A DNA stretch of 64,000 bases, taken from positions 930,001-994,000 of the forward strand of contig NZ_JAJSLX010000001.1 of NCBI RefSeq assembly GCF_021290925.1, written 5' to 3'. Below, in pieces: positions 36,267 through 46,275 of the stretch; the stretch's first letter is position 1; each line of letters starts with the position of its first letter. A program made the position numbers and the translations under genes. Under the pieces are notes generated by a model that saw only the letters and a program-made list of their open reading frames with translations, did no database searches and was not told where the DNA came from. The stretch is from Sessilibacter corallicola. GTDB taxonomy: Bacteria > Pseudomonadota > Gammaproteobacteria > Pseudomonadales > Cellvibrionaceae.

Positions 36267-37001
36267 TTAAAAAGATGAAGCTATTGCTGAGAAGTCTTGC
36301 GCAACCAGCGAAGCACCACCAACTAAAGCGCCATCAATGTCGTGTTGACTGAACAACTGAGCAGCATTGTCAGCCTTAACGCTACCACCATACAACAATG
36401 TCATATTCTGACCGGAGCCTGCGAGCTGTTCACGCATCTTCTGATGCACTTCTTGCGCTTGCTCTGGTGTGGCGGTTAAACCAGTACCAATTGCCCAAAT
36501 AGGTTCGTAGGCAATAACAGTCTTTTCTAACTGTTCGGTACTCAATGTTGAAATCAACACGTCCAACTGACGACGAATGACGGAGAAAGTTTCCCCATCA
36601 TTGCGTTGTTTTTCTGTCTCTCCTACGCATGCGATAGGAGTTATTCCAGCATTGATCGCAGCAATACACTTCTGCGCAATCAATGAGTCGCTTTCTTGCT
36701 GATACTCACGACGTTCTGAATGGCCAACAATAACATATTGGCATCCTAACTCTGTAATCATCGATGCTGAAATATCGCCCGTGTAGGCACCCGATGCATG
36801 AGCACTCAAGTCTTGCGCGCCCAGAACCAAACTGGAATCTGCAATCAAGGATTGAACTTGGCCAAGATAAACACTCGGTGGACACAAAACTACTGTCACA
36901 CTGTCTGACCATTGGCAATCTGTTAAAGCCGTTACGAGCGCTTGATTACTCGCACCCGACCCGTTCATTTTCCAGTTGCCAACAACGAGTGATCCACGCA
37001 T
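36267..37001 (-). CDS. tpiA: Triosephosphate isomerase
   Basis: 244 aa from the ATG at 37001 (AAGGA site before it), beginning MRGSLVVGNWKMNG. Catalytic Lys in GNWKMNG, His in VIVGHSERREY, Glu in VIAYEPIWAIGTG; phosphate loop LLYGGSVKADNAAQL. Glycolytic interconversion of DHAP and GAP. Downstream of glmM with a 210-bp gap that includes a small hairpin. Confidence 0.97.
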   Translation of the reverse strand: MRGSLVVGNWKMNGSGASNQALVTALTDCQWSDSVTVVLCPPSVYLGQVQSLIADSSLVLGAQDLSAHASGAYTGDISASMITELGCQYVIVGHSERREYQQESDSLIAQKCIAAINAGITPIACVGETEKQRNDGETFSVIRRQLDVLISTLSTEQLEKTVIAYEPIWAIGTGLTATPEQAQEVHQKMREQLAGSGQNMTLLYGGSVKADNAAQLFSQHDIDGALVGGASLVAQDFSAIASSF

Positions 37002-37214
37002 ATTCAATTCCTTATCGATGTTCTAGATCGAAATCTTATGATCTTGTGGGCCCACTTCGAGCGGGCGCCAATGTTATATGAGAAGACTGGAAGTTACAAT
37101 CGCCCTTTCAAGCTTTAGCGACTTCTGCCAACACACCGGTTTTACGGCGATTCATGAGGTGTTTATGTCCAACCAAAGAGGTTTCGCCTCTGGAGGCAGA
37201 ACAAACATTCACCT

Positions 37215-38561
37215 CTAACTCAGCTCTTTTTCAACCACGCTCGCCAAACGTTGAGCAACTTCACGAACCAGCACCTGGTTTTCGCCTTCAACCATCACCC
37301 GAATGAGCGGCTCTGTTCCAGACGGTCGCAGCAATACCCTACCGGCTTCTTGAAGCTCGTTTTCGGCTTCAATCAGCGCTTGTTTTACGGCTTCACTTTG
37401 ATTGAGCTTTTCTCGTGCAGGTGTTCTGACATTGATCATCGTTTGCGGGAATTTGGTCATTCCCATTTTTGCCTGTTGAAGTGTCATTCCGTCATTCACC
37501 AAAGCCTTCAAGACTTGAAGTGCCGCGATGATGCCGTCACCGGTGGTGGTTACATCACTGCAAATTAAGTGACCGGAAGATTCGCCGCCGAGCGGCCAAG
37601 CGTTTTGATTCATGGCTTCAAGCACGTAACGATCGCCAACTTTAGCTCGAACCAAAGGAATGTCTCTCTGCTTTAACGCAACTTCTAAACCTAAATTGCT
37701 CATTTGCGTGCCGACAACACCAGGACAGGATTTCTGCGCCGCCTGTCTGTGTGCAGCAATGATGAAAAGCAGCTCGTCGCCATCGACCAACTCGCCTTTA
37801 TGATCAACCATGAGCACGCGATCACCATCGCCATCGAGAGCAATCCCTAAATCTGCATTGCGGCTGATGACTTCCGCCTGCAAGCGTTCCGGGTGAGTGG
37901 AGCCACATTCAGCGTTGATGTTTAATCCGTCTGGATCAACGGCAAGAGAAACAACCTTGGCGCCGAGTTCGGTGAATACTTTTGGAGCGATGTGATAGGT
38001 CGCACCATTGGCACAATCCAACACGATCTGCATCCCAGTCAGACTGAACCCCCAAGGTACGGTACTTTTACAAAATTCAATATAACGGCCGGCAGCATCA
38101 TTGACGCGATGCGCCTTCCCCAACCCCTGAGAGGTCACCATCGATTCATCGAGCTTAGCCTCGATGGCTTTTTCTATTTCGTCATCCAGCTTCGTACCCT
38201 GACCACTGAAAAATTTGATTCCGTTGTCGTAAAACGGATTGTGGGACGCACTAATAACAATGCCCGCTTGGGCTTGAAGCGTTCGGGTTAAATACGCAAT
38301 TGCTGGGGTTGGCATAGGGCCTAATAACCCAACATCAATTCCCGCACTGATCAATCCAGCCTGTAACGCTGATTCAAACATATACCCAGAAATTCGGGTG
38401 TCTTTTCCAATCAATATCTGACGCGAACCACCTGTTTTGGCACTTTGCTCAACAAGCACTTGGCCCGCAGCCCATCCTAGCCTCAATACAAATTCTGGAG
38501 TGATAGCTCCCTCACCAACACGACCACGTATTCCATCGGTACCGAAGTATTTTCTAGACAT
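37215..38561 (-). CDS. glmM: Phosphoglucosamine mutase
   Basis: A 448-aa alpha-D-phosphohexomutase: start [10 protein letters not shown], phosphoserine loop [15 protein letters not shown], metal site DGDGDRV, sugar-binding GGESSGHL, and the phosphate-binding [12 protein letters not shown]. It makes glucosamine 1-phosphate for peptidoglycan and LPS. Position between tpiA and folP is conserved. Confidence 0.97.
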   Translation of the reverse strand: MSRKYFGTDGIRGRVGEGAITPEFVLRLGWAAGQVLVEQSAKTGGSRQILIGKDTRISGYMFESALQAGLISAGIDVGLLGPMPTPAIAYLTRTLQAQAGIVISASHNPFYDNGIKFFSGQGTKLDDEIEKAIEAKLDESMVTSQGLGKAHRVNDAAGRYIEFCKSTVPWGFSLTGMQIVLDCANGATYHIAPKVFTELGAKVVSLAVDPDGLNINAECGSTHPERLQAEVISRNADLGIALDGDGDRVLMVDHKGELVDGDELLFIIAAHRQAAQKSCPGVVGTQMSNLGLEVALKQRDIPLVRAKVGDRYVLEAMNQNAWPLGGESSGHLICSDVTTTGDGIIAALQVLKALVNDGMTLQQAKMGMTKFPQTMINVRTPAREKLNQSEAVKQALIEAENELQEAGRVLLRPSGTEPLIRVMVEGENQVLVREVAQRLASVVEKELS

Positions 38562-38856
38562 ATTTATTAATTGCTTTTTCTTGTAGGCGAATGATTTACT
38601 TGCGATTTTAGAGATAAAACGAATCTTTTGGTTTTATCTCATAGTGAAATGCATACACATAATTTACGAATTGAGAACTGGCTAGAATAGAGGGCTCTGT
38701 ATCGATTAGCACGTTAAGCGACTTAACTAACCTCTGATTAAACAACGAGACAGAGCCTACACCGTCATAACTCCGCAGAGTCCATTTATTTCATGGGCGA
38801 ATATTAACACAGTCTAATTCCGAAAAAAAAAGACTTCCCTAGTAACTCTTAATCAA
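38562..38856. other. folP-glmM intergenic region
   Basis: About 295 bp on the minus strand between folP and glmM, longer than usual for these neighbours. No gene. Arms CTCTGT / ACAGAG lie near 38694-38754. Nothing else clear. Confidence 0.35.
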
Positions 38857-39711
38857 TTAAAGCGCCTTTTCTACGGCTGAAAACATTTTCACTGCATCCA
38901 CAGTTTCGCCAACATCGTGAACTCTCAGGAATTTAGCGCCTTTATTAAGCGCTTGAATGGCAAGGGACAGGCCGCCCACCAAGCGATCTTCAACGGGTTT
39001 ATTGAGCACCTGACCAATCATGGATTTTCGAGACACGCCCACCAAATTTAAATAAGGCAATTGAGTAAATTCAGATAAATGTTTCATTAAGCTCAAATTG
39101 TGATTCAGGGTTTTACCAAAACCAAAACCCAAATCCAAAATTATATGCTTGGATTCAATTCCTGCGAGTTTGCATTGCTCAGCTCGCTGCAAAAGAAACG
39201 ACCGAACCTCACTAACAATATCGGTATATTCAGGCGCTTTTTGCATTGTTGATGGCTCGCCTTGCATATGCATCAGCACTACTGGAACCTTCAATTCTGC
39301 AGCCGTCGTCACAGCATTTTCTCTTTGCAATGCACGAATATCGTTGATGATTCCAGCCCCAGCATTTACCGATTGTTTCATCACTTCTGGAGAACTGGTA
39401 TCGACCGAGATAACGACATCAAAACGTTTTCGAATTAAATTAACGGCCGTAACAACACGATCTAATTCCTCATCAAGCTCAACTACCGATGCGCCAGGGC
39501 GCGTGGATTCACCGCCGATATCCAATATATCAGCGCCTTCAGATAACATTTGCTCAACACGCCTCAACAGTACCACTTCGTCAATTTTCCCATTTCGAAA
39601 CAGTTGTCCACCGTCGAAAAAAGAATCAGGCGTAATATTGAGAATTCCCATGACATTGGGTTTTGATAGATCGAGACTTAAGCCGTTACAGGTAAGCGTT
39701 TGATTAGACAT
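38857..39711 (-). CDS. folP: Dihydropteroate synthase
   Basis: 284 aa: PNVMGILNITPDSFFDGG, DIGGESTRPGA, VLMHMQGEPSTMQ and DLGFGFGKTLNHN motifs are complete. It joins pABA and 6-hydroxymethyl-dihydropterin pyrophosphate in folate synthesis. Downstream of ftsH as in relatives; an intervening terminator shows partly separate expression. Confidence 0.97.
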   Translation of the reverse strand: MSNQTLTCNGLSLDLSKPNVMGILNITPDSFFDGGQLFRNGKIDEVVLLRRVEQMLSEGADILDIGGESTRPGASVVELDEELDRVVTAVNLIRKRFDVVISVDTSSPEVMKQSVNAGAGIINDIRALQRENAVTTAAELKVPVVLMHMQGEPSTMQKAPEYTDIVSEVRSFLLQRAEQCKLAGIESKHIILDLGFGFGKTLNHNLSLMKHLSEFTQLPYLNLVGVSRKSMIGQVLNKPVEDRLVGGLSLAIQALNKGAKFLRVHDVGETVDAVKMFSAVEKAL

Positions 39712-39778
39712 AGGGTTGTTATCGAAGAGTTTTTCTTGCAGGGGATAATGAATAAAGCTTTCAGCCGTTTATAAAACA

Positions 39779-39815
39779 AAAAAATCGACAACCTTGGTTA
39801 AAGTTGTCGATTTTT
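39779..39815 (-). terminator. ftsH terminator
   Basis: Perfect 12-bp stem AAAATCGACAAC / GTTGTCGATTTT, with T-run on the minus strand, about 30 bp after ftsH. Confidence 0.88.
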
Positions 39816-39845
39816 ATTTATGTATCAGAGTCGATACTTAGAAGA

Positions 39846-41753
39846 TTAAACGTCTTTAGCTGGGCCACCGATGGAATCAGAACCAGATTTACCATCGTCA
39901 GACGCTTCATCGTCTTTAATATGATTGTTAAAACCGCCACCGTCATGGAAATCTCTTGGTGGGCGCATTTTTTTGCGTGCCATTAAATCATCCACTTGTT
40001 CAGCATCAATGGTTTCGTACTCCATTAACGCGTCTTTCATGGCCTCAAGAATGTCGCGATTTTCAGTCAATAACTCTTCAGCACGCTTATAGCAACGATC
40101 AATAATTTCACGAACTTCTTCATCGATTGTTCTGCTGGTTTCACCAGAATAATTCGGGTTTCCAGCACCCGGCATACCGCTTTCATCTTCGCCGTAATGA
40201 AGAGGACCCAACTTCTCAGACAAGCCCCACTTAGTCACCATATTGCGTGCGAGATCAGTAGCACGCTCAATATCGTTGGAAGCGCCTGTGGTGACACCTT
40301 CAAAACCCAGTGTCATCTCTTCGGCAATACGACCACCAAACAGAGAACAAAGCTGACTTTCGATAGCGCGTTTGCTGTAGCTGTACTTATCGCCTTCTGG
40401 CAAGAACTGAGTCACACCAAGCGCTCGACCGCGAGGAATGATCGTAACTTTGTGCACTGGATCGTGCTCTGGAACCAAACGACCAACGATCGCATGGCCC
40501 GCTTCGTGATAAGCCGTGTTTTCTTTTTCTTTCTCGCTCATCACCATGGTCTTGCGCTCTGCACCCATCATGATTTTATCGCGAGCTTTTTCGAACTCTT
40601 CCATAGTTACAACGCGCTTGTTAGCACGCGCTGCAAACAGAGCTGCTTCGTTAACTAGGTTGGCAAGGTCAGCGCCAGAAAAACCAGGGGTACCGCGTGC
40701 AACCACACTTGCCTGAACACTTTCATCAATAGGCACTTTGCGCATGTGAACTTTCAGTACTTGTTCACGGCCGCGAATGTCTGGCAATCCAACAAATACC
40801 TGACGGTCAAAACGTCCCGGACGCAACAAGGCTTTATCAAGAACATCTGGGCGGTTAGTGGCTGCGATAACGATAACGCCTTCACTGCCTTCAAAACCAT
40901 CCATCTCAACCAACAATTGGTTCAACGTTTGCTCACGCTCGTCGTGACCACCGCCGTGACCGCCGCCACGATGACGACCGACCGCATCGATCTCATCAAT
41001 AAAGATGATACAAGGCGCTTGTTTTTTGGCCTGATCGAACATGTCTCGAACACGAGAAGCACCAACACCGACGAACATCTCGACGAAGTCAGAACCTGAA
41101 ATGGAGAAGAATGGTACTTTCGCTTCACCAGCAATCGCTTTTGCCAGCAAGGTTTTACCGGTACCCGGAGGACCCGCCATCAACACGCCGCGAGGAATCA
41201 TACCGCCCAAGCGCTGGAAGCGAGATGGGTCACGTAAGAATTCAACCAATTCTTGAACGTCTTCTTTTGCTTCATCAACACCTGCAACGTCGGCAAATGT
41301 TGTTTTAATTTGGTCTTCACCTAATAGACGAGCTTTACTTTTACCAAAGCTCATTGGGCTGCCGCGGCCGCCAGCGCCGCCTTGCATTTGGCGCATGAAG
41401 AACATGAATACAGCGATAATAATTAGGATCGGGAAACTAGCGACTAAAAGCTGTTGTAGAAGGCTAGGTGATTCTGGTTCACGACCTTTTACGATGACAT
41501 CATGAGTGAGTAAGTCATCCATCAGTTGATCGTCGAGCACAGCGGGTCTAACAACCTTAAACGGCTCACCGTTAACGCGCTCACCAATGATTATTGCACC
41601 ATCAAAAGTAACTGATCGGACGCGATCAGCGTTCACTTCTGCCACAAACTGCGAATAATCAACCTCAGTTGGTCCAGTCGTGTCATTGAAACTGTTGAAA
41701 GTGATCAATAGGACGGCCGCAATTACCAGCCACAAAATCAGATTTTTCGCCAT
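39846..41753 (-). CDS. ftsH: ATP-dependent zinc metalloprotease FtsH
   Basis: 635 aa from [19 protein letters not shown] (ATG 41753; a TTG nine bases earlier is rejected). Two transmembrane helices flank a periplasmic domain. AAA+ module: Walker A GPPGTGKT, Walker [35 protein letters not shown], pore [17 protein letters not shown]. Zn site HEAGH. Membrane quality-control protease that degrades SecY, sigma-32 and LpxC in E. coli. rlmE precedes it after a 385-bp gap. Confidence 0.98.
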   Translation of the reverse strand: MAKNLILWLVIAAVLLITFNSFNDTTGPTEVDYSQFVAEVNADRVRSVTFDGAIIIGERVNGEPFKVVRPAVLDDQLMDDLLTHDVIVKGREPESPSLLQQLLVASFPILIIIAVFMFFMRQMQGGAGGRGSPMSFGKSKARLLGEDQIKTTFADVAGVDEAKEDVQELVEFLRDPSRFQRLGGMIPRGVLMAGPPGTGKTLLAKAIAGEAKVPFFSISGSDFVEMFVGVGASRVRDMFDQAKKQAPCIIFIDEIDAVGRHRGGGHGGGHDEREQTLNQLLVEMDGFEGSEGVIVIAATNRPDVLDKALLRPGRFDRQVFVGLPDIRGREQVLKVHMRKVPIDESVQASVVARGTPGFSGADLANLVNEAALFAARANKRVVTMEEFEKARDKIMMGAERKTMVMSEKEKENTAYHEAGHAIVGRLVPEHDPVHKVTIIPRGRALGVTQFLPEGDKYSYSKRAIESQLCSLFGGRIAEEMTLGFEGVTTGASNDIERATDLARNMVTKWGLSEKLGPLHYGEDESGMPGAGNPNYSGETSRTIDEEVREIIDRCYKRAEELLTENRDILEAMKDALMEYETIDAEQVDDLMARKKMRPPRDFHDGGGFNNHIKDDEASDDGKSGSDSIGGPAKDV

Positions 41754-41762
41754 ATCGTTCAA

Positions 41763-42137
41763 AGATTCACCCTCATAAATAGATTAGCTAGCCTCACTGT
41801 ATGAGGTTCCAGATGAGCCTAATCGCTTTAACGCGCAAGATTATAAGCATGGCATAACAACAGGTTACTATGCCAGCCATTTGCCTCTAGTTTTTGCAAC
41901 AAAAAGCTATAAGAGACAAGAAAAGCACACTAAAGACACGTGAAATCGTGCAATATAAAAACTACTAATTGAGCAATTACGCATCAACAAATGCGCAACG
42001 CCGTTTTAACTATCTTATCTATCCATACCGACAGTCGATTTAATCAAAAATTTCACCGGAGGCGGTACAACAGAACACACATTTAGTGCAGGTTTTAACT
42101 ATTTTTGAAATTTAAGGCGACTGAATTATTAACCCAG
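41763..42137. other. rlmE-ftsH intergenic region
   Basis: About 375 bp, large for this conserved pair. It includes TATAAT (minus strand, near 41840) within an inverted repeat GGCATAGTAAC / GTTGTTATGCC, a plausible ftsH promoter; no gene. Confidence 0.4.
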
Positions 42138-42764
42138 TTACTTGAGGCCTTTACCAACCAAGTAACATTCACGTGAGCGTGCGCGGGAAGAATCAGGTTT
42201 GCGAGTACTTACAGACTTAAAGGTATCACGCACTTGTTTCAAGTAGCTGTCAAAGCCTTCACCCTGAAACACCTTTGCAACAAAACTCCCATTTGGCTTG
42301 AGCACGCTGACGGCCATATCTAAGGCCAGTTCAACCAAATGCATTGCTCTTGGTTGATCAATTTCAGACATACCACTCATATTGGGGGCCATATCTGAAA
42401 TTACAAGATCCACACCTTGATGGCCGTACTCACCCATTTTGGCGATCAATTCATCGTACACAGACTGCTCAGTAAAATCACCCTGAACAAATTCAACCCC
42501 AGCTATGGAATCCATAGGCAAAATATCGGAAGCGAATACCACTCCGTGATCGCCGACATTCTCAACCGCAACCTGAGACCAACCACCCGGCGCTGCCCCC
42601 AAATCCAAAACACACATGCCCGGTTTGATCAGCTTATCTTTCTTCTGAATCTCGATCAGTTTGTAGCTGGCTCTGGATCGATAACCGTCGTTTTTTGACT
42701 GTTTGACGAACTGATCACCAAAATGCTCATTCAACCACTGATTACTACTTTTTGATCGGGACAT
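42138..42764 (-). CDS. rlmE: 23S rRNA 2'-O-ribose methyltransferase RlmE
   Basis: 208 aa: SAM motif [15 protein letters not shown], catalytic K-D-K-E with YRSRASYKL (Lys), [11 protein letters not shown] (Asp), [10 protein letters not shown] (Lys) and the final Glu in RECYLVG. Methylates U2552 of 23S rRNA and is heat-inducible in E. coli. Confidence 0.97.
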   Translation of the reverse strand: MSRSKSSNQWLNEHFGDQFVKQSKNDGYRSRASYKLIEIQKKDKLIKPGMCVLDLGAAPGGWSQVAVENVGDHGVVFASDILPMDSIAGVEFVQGDFTEQSVYDELIAKMGEYGHQGVDLVISDMAPNMSGMSEIDQPRAMHLVELALDMAVSVLKPNGSFVAKVFQGEGFDSYLKQVRDTFKSVSTRKPDSSRARSRECYLVGKGLK

Positions 42765-42928
42765 AAATTAGATACCGCTACTGACGCCTAGGGTTTAAAG
42801 ACTGAATTACGTTCATTTAGCACCCATCCAAGCAATTGAGAAAAAATTATGGAGTTGCTCGGATTTCATTGGGCCAGAATGAAATTTCTGCAATTATACG
42901 TGTGATTCTGTAAATATCGTCAATAAGT

Positions 42929-44401
42929 ATGCGTTTGCCTCGACTTCACTTAGCCATAAAAATCTGGCTTGCCTTATTCTTAAGCACAACGGTTGTTGTG
43001 ATTGGCATGATCGCCTGGATGCGATACAGCTTTGATCGAGATTTCAAAGGTCATATCAATCGAGTGGCCAAGGAACAGGTTGAATACCTCGCACCAAAGC
43101 TACAACAGCTGTACGCAACGGATGGCGACTTTTCTCGTCTTACCGACAACCCACGCCAATGGAATCGGTTGGAGAGAGGATCGTGGTTGAAGGCCTTCGG
43201 AATTGCGCAAGACAACGACAATGAAGACCAATCGTCGCAATTTCGTCGCAACCGTGATGACAAACCCCACAGAAGGCCTCACTTTAAAAATCGCCCGATT
43301 AGAACTCCAACTAATTTAGTGCTGGCTAATGAACTCAAAGAACCTTTGATTGGCATAGTCACGCCAGACAATCCCGTGCTCAACTGGCGTCCGCTCAATG
43401 TCGACGGTGAACTGGTCGGTTACCTGGGCTTTTCGCTTCACCACCACAAAAGCTCCCAGCGCGAACTCAAATTCCTAAAAAAACAATCCAACAATTTTCT
43501 GCTTTTTGGGATCATTGCCTTAGTGGTTTCTGGGGCATTCGCTCTGCCGATAGCGGCGCTTCTGGTGAAGCCAATAAAAAGGCTGCAATCGGCAACAGAA
43601 AATTTAAGCCAAGGTAATTTTCAAACCCGCGTCGAGGTCTCCGGCCATGACGAACTGGCGCAGCTTGGCCAACACTTCAATCACCTCGCAAAAACCCTGG
43701 AAGACAACCAAAAGCAACGTCGACGCTGGGTTGCCGATATTTCGCACGAACTCAGAACACCGGTAACTTTTATTAAAGGCCAAATTGAATCTTTCGTGGA
43801 TGGAATTCGCCCTGCTGACACGAAAAACCTGTTAGCTCTGGAAAAACAAATCAACCAATTAAATACACTAATCAACGATTTGTATCAGCTGTCTCTTTCA
43901 GAGTTGGGTGCATTAAATTACAAAAAGAAAACCCAGTTGATTCACCCAATTATCGAATCCATTACTCTGGGTGTTGAAGCGGCGTACCGAGAAAAAGCAC
44001 TGGAATTAAATACAACCATTTCTTTACCTGAAAACTACCAGCTCCTCGTTGATTCTGATCGCCTTGAACAACTGCTTCTTAATTTACTCACCAACAGTTT
44101 ACGCTACACAGACGCACCCGGATTAGTCACTCTAACCTGCTCACACGAAAATGATAATCTAAAAATAGTCATTGAAGATACCAAGCCAGGCGTGGCAGAA
44201 CAGGATTTACCGCAATTGTTCGACACACTGTATCGCTCAGAAAGTTCTCGCAATCGAGATTATGGCGGTGCCGGCATTGGCCTTGCCATCTGTAAAAACA
44301 TTATTAATGCTCATCACGGAAGCATAGGAGCAGAACTTTCCAAGTTAGGCGGATTAAAAATAACGTGTCTAATACCCTCCAAGAGCCAAAGTCATGGATA
44401 A
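42929..44401 (+). CDS. baeS: Sensor histidine kinase, BaeS-like
   Basis: 490 aa: TM1 at about residues 8-28, a roughly 160-residue periplasmic domain with an Arg/Asp-rich stretch, TM2 at about 188-212, HAMP, HisKA with ADISHELRTPVTF (His273), and HATPase with N box LLLNLLTNSLRYTD and G box GGAGIGLAICKN. The kinase overlaps the response-regulator gene by 8 nt. BaeSR-type systems sense envelope stress; the exact signal is not determinable here. Confidence 0.88.
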   Translation: MRLPRLHLAIKIWLALFLSTTVVVIGMIAWMRYSFDRDFKGHINRVAKEQVEYLAPKLQQLYATDGDFSRLTDNPRQWNRLERGSWLKAFGIAQDNDNEDQSSQFRRNRDDKPHRRPHFKNRPIRTPTNLVLANELKEPLIGIVTPDNPVLNWRPLNVDGELVGYLGFSLHHHKSSQRELKFLKKQSNNFLLFGIIALVVSGAFALPIAALLVKPIKRLQSATENLSQGNFQTRVEVSGHDELAQLGQHFNHLAKTLEDNQKQRRRWVADISHELRTPVTFIKGQIESFVDGIRPADTKNLLALEKQINQLNTLINDLYQLSLSELGALNYKKKTQLIHPIIESITLGVEAAYREKALELNTTISLPENYQLLVDSDRLEQLLLNLLTNSLRYTDAPGLVTLTCSHENDNLKIVIEDTKPGVAEQDLPQLFDTLYRSESSRNRDYGGAGIGLAICKNIINAHHGSIGAELSKLGGLKITCLIPSKSQSHG

Positions 44402-45086
44402 CGCTACAGAACCTAAAAATTTGTTGATTGTTGAAGATGAACCGACGCTGTCGGAATTACTTCAGGATTACTTTCGAGCATCGAATTATCAAACGCATAT
44501 TATCGCGAGAGGTGATGAGGTTATAGCTTGGCTTGAGGAAAATAAAACCGACGCCATTATCTTAGATTTAATGTTGCCAGGGTTAGACGGGTTAGAAGTG
44601 TGCAAATTAATTCGTCAACGTTGGAATATTCCCATTTTAATCACTACCGCGAAAGTCGAGGAAATTGATCGACTCTTGGGATTGGAACTAGGCGCGGATG
44701 ATTATATTTGTAAACCTTACAGCCCAAGAGAAGTCGTCGCCAGGGTAAAAACCGTTTTACGACGCGTACAATCATCAACGCAGGAAATCGAACTAACAAT
44801 CCCTATAGAGCTGCGACCGCAAAAATGCCAAGTCGTTATCTGCGGCAAAACCATCGATTTAACCGCAACCGAAACCGCACTGTTGGAATTATTAATGAGT
44901 GAACCGGGGAGAATTTTTTCCAGAAATTTAATTATGGATAGAATTTACAAAGACTACCGAATCGTCAGTGAACGCACCATTGACAGTCACATCAAAAAAC
45001 TGAGAAAGAAGTTAAACCAAGATTCAGACCAGCAGGAAATTATTCATTCAGTTTATGGCGTAGGTTATAAATACGAGCCCAACTAA
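44394..45086 (+). CDS. baeR: OmpR-family response regulator, BaeR-like
   Basis: 230 aa: receiver with acidic pair EDEP, phospho-acceptor in IILDLMLPGLDG (Asp58) and Lys in CKPYSPRE, then a C-terminal winged helix (RTIDSHIKKLRKKLN). The 8-nt overlap with baeS gives coupled translation. A candidate target is the Spy-like gene 3.5 kb downstream, because E. coli BaeR activates spy; that link is inference. Confidence 0.9.
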   Translation: MDNATEPKNLLIVEDEPTLSELLQDYFRASNYQTHIIARGDEVIAWLEENKTDAIILDLMLPGLDGLEVCKLIRQRWNIPILITTAKVEEIDRLLGLELGADDYICKPYSPREVVARVKTVLRRVQSSTQEIELTIPIELRPQKCQVVICGKTIDLTATETALLELLMSEPGRIFSRNLIMDRIYKDYRIVSERTIDSHIKKLRKKLNQDSDQQEIIHSVYGVGYKYEPN

Positions 45087-45113
45087 AAAAGGCGACTTAA
45101 CGTCGCCTTTTTT
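45085..45113. terminator. baeR terminator (bidirectional)
   Basis: GGCGAC / GTCGCC stem with A-run before and T-run after, directly behind the baeR stop and 20 bp from the convergent RidA gene. Confidence 0.88.
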
Positions 45114-45131
45114 ATGATAAATAAGTAGTAC

Positions 45132-45632
45132 TTATTTATTTGGTTTCGCTAGAACCATTTCAATCTCAACCAGCATACCAGGACCACCGGCTAATCCAGC
45201 AATTTGGATTGCAGAACGCGCAGGCAAATTAGGTTGCTCTTCTGTACCAAAGAACTGAGTGTATGCTTTCATAAAACCTTTAAAGTCCATTTTTCCATCC
45301 ATGGCAGGATCGCCAACAAGAAAAACAGTTAATTTAACGGCGTCTTTAAAGCCAACACCCAAATCTTTAAAAGAAGCTTCGAACTTCTCGAATACACTCA
45401 TCGCTTGAGTATAAGTATCGCCGTAATATTCTCTGCTGCCTCTTTCGGCTTTCGTATTAAAAGGCTTAGGTACTTGGCCACTGTGGTAAATCAATGTGGT
45501 CTCTGGTGGAACTTCTACTGCTCGAGCAATTGGAAAGGTACTGTTATTAGGTAATGGATAACGGGTCACCTCAGCCCAACTAAATTGAGCCAAAAACAGT
45601 AAGGCAGCAGATAGGAAAAAACCTTTTTTCAT
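45132..45632 (-). CDS. Exported RidA-family protein of the amine oxidase cluster
   Basis: 166 aa: Sec signal peptide MKKGFFLSAALLFLAQFSWA cleaved before EVTRY, then a RidA domain with LPARSAIQIAGL (the key Arg) and MLVEIEMVLA (Glu). It probably hydrolyses imines in the periplasm. It is the last gene of a minus-strand cluster amine oxidase - cytochrome c - RidA (12 bp after the cytochrome gene), where an oxidase would generate imines. Confidence 0.85.
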   Translation of the reverse strand: MKKGFFLSAALLFLAQFSWAEVTRYPLPNNSTFPIARAVEVPPETTLIYHSGQVPKPFNTKAERGSREYYGDTYTQAMSVFEKFEASFKDLGVGFKDAVKLTVFLVGDPAMDGKMDFKGFMKAYTQFFGTEEQPNLPARSAIQIAGLAGGPGMLVEIEMVLAKPNK

Positions 45633-45644
45633 TATAATTCCTCG

Positions 45645-46265
45645 TTAGAGTGTAGATAAATAAGCAACAATATCGTCGATATCACTGTCGGAGTTCAAAC
45701 TGGTAATTGCCGCAGCCATAGTAGCGCCACGGGCGTCGTCACTGACCTTGCCACGCAATCCATTTTTAAAATTCAGTAATTGTTGTTTGATGTACCAATC
45801 CCCTTGCACCAGCAACGGCGGCGCAGACAATACTTCATTCCCTTGCGCATCAGCACCATGACAGGCAGCGCAAGTCGCGTAAAGTTCTTTCCCCTTCGCA
45901 GAATCACCTTTTACGATTTGAGTATGTTTATTGGATTTTGGCAATGCTTCAATAAATTTCGACACCTTCGAAATTTCTTTTTCGCTTAAGCTTTCTGCAA
46001 CTGGGTACATTTCAGATCCAGGATAATCTTCTGGATGCTTGCCTCGCCATTCGTTTCGAAATCCAATTAACTGATTTTCAATGTACCAAGCAGGCAGTGT
46101 TGCAAGTGTCGGTGCTTTAGTCACTTCATTACCACGCAATTGAGCACCGTGACAAACCGTGCACACTCGATATTTTTCAGGAACATCTTTAAAGGGCTCT
46201 GCTTTAGCTAAGCTAACCCAACTGGTAACAATAATACTGACAACAACAAAAATACTATTTTTCAC
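45645..46265 (-). CDS. Periplasmic di-heme cytochrome c
   Basis: 206 aa; the GTG at 46265 with AAGGAGCGAGCC before it gives a proper signal peptide (KNSIFVVVSIIVTSWVSLAK, then A), better than the upstream ATG that overlaps the oxidase gene. Two c-type domains, each with a heme site: CTVCHG near residue 35 and CAACHG near 130, with distal Met ligands plausible in the MYP and MAA segments. Tandem cytochrome c4-like architecture. Likely electron acceptor for the flavin amine oxidase just upstream. Confidence 0.9.
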   Translation of the reverse strand: MKNSIFVVVSIIVTSWVSLAKAEPFKDVPEKYRVCTVCHGAQLRGNEVTKAPTLATLPAWYIENQLIGFRNEWRGKHPEDYPGSEMYPVAESLSEKEISKVSKFIEALPKSNKHTQIVKGDSAKGKELYATCAACHGADAQGNEVLSAPPLLVQGDWYIKQQLLNFKNGLRGKVSDDARGATMAAAITSLNSDSDIDDIVAYLSTL

Positions 46266-46275
46266 GGCTCGCTCC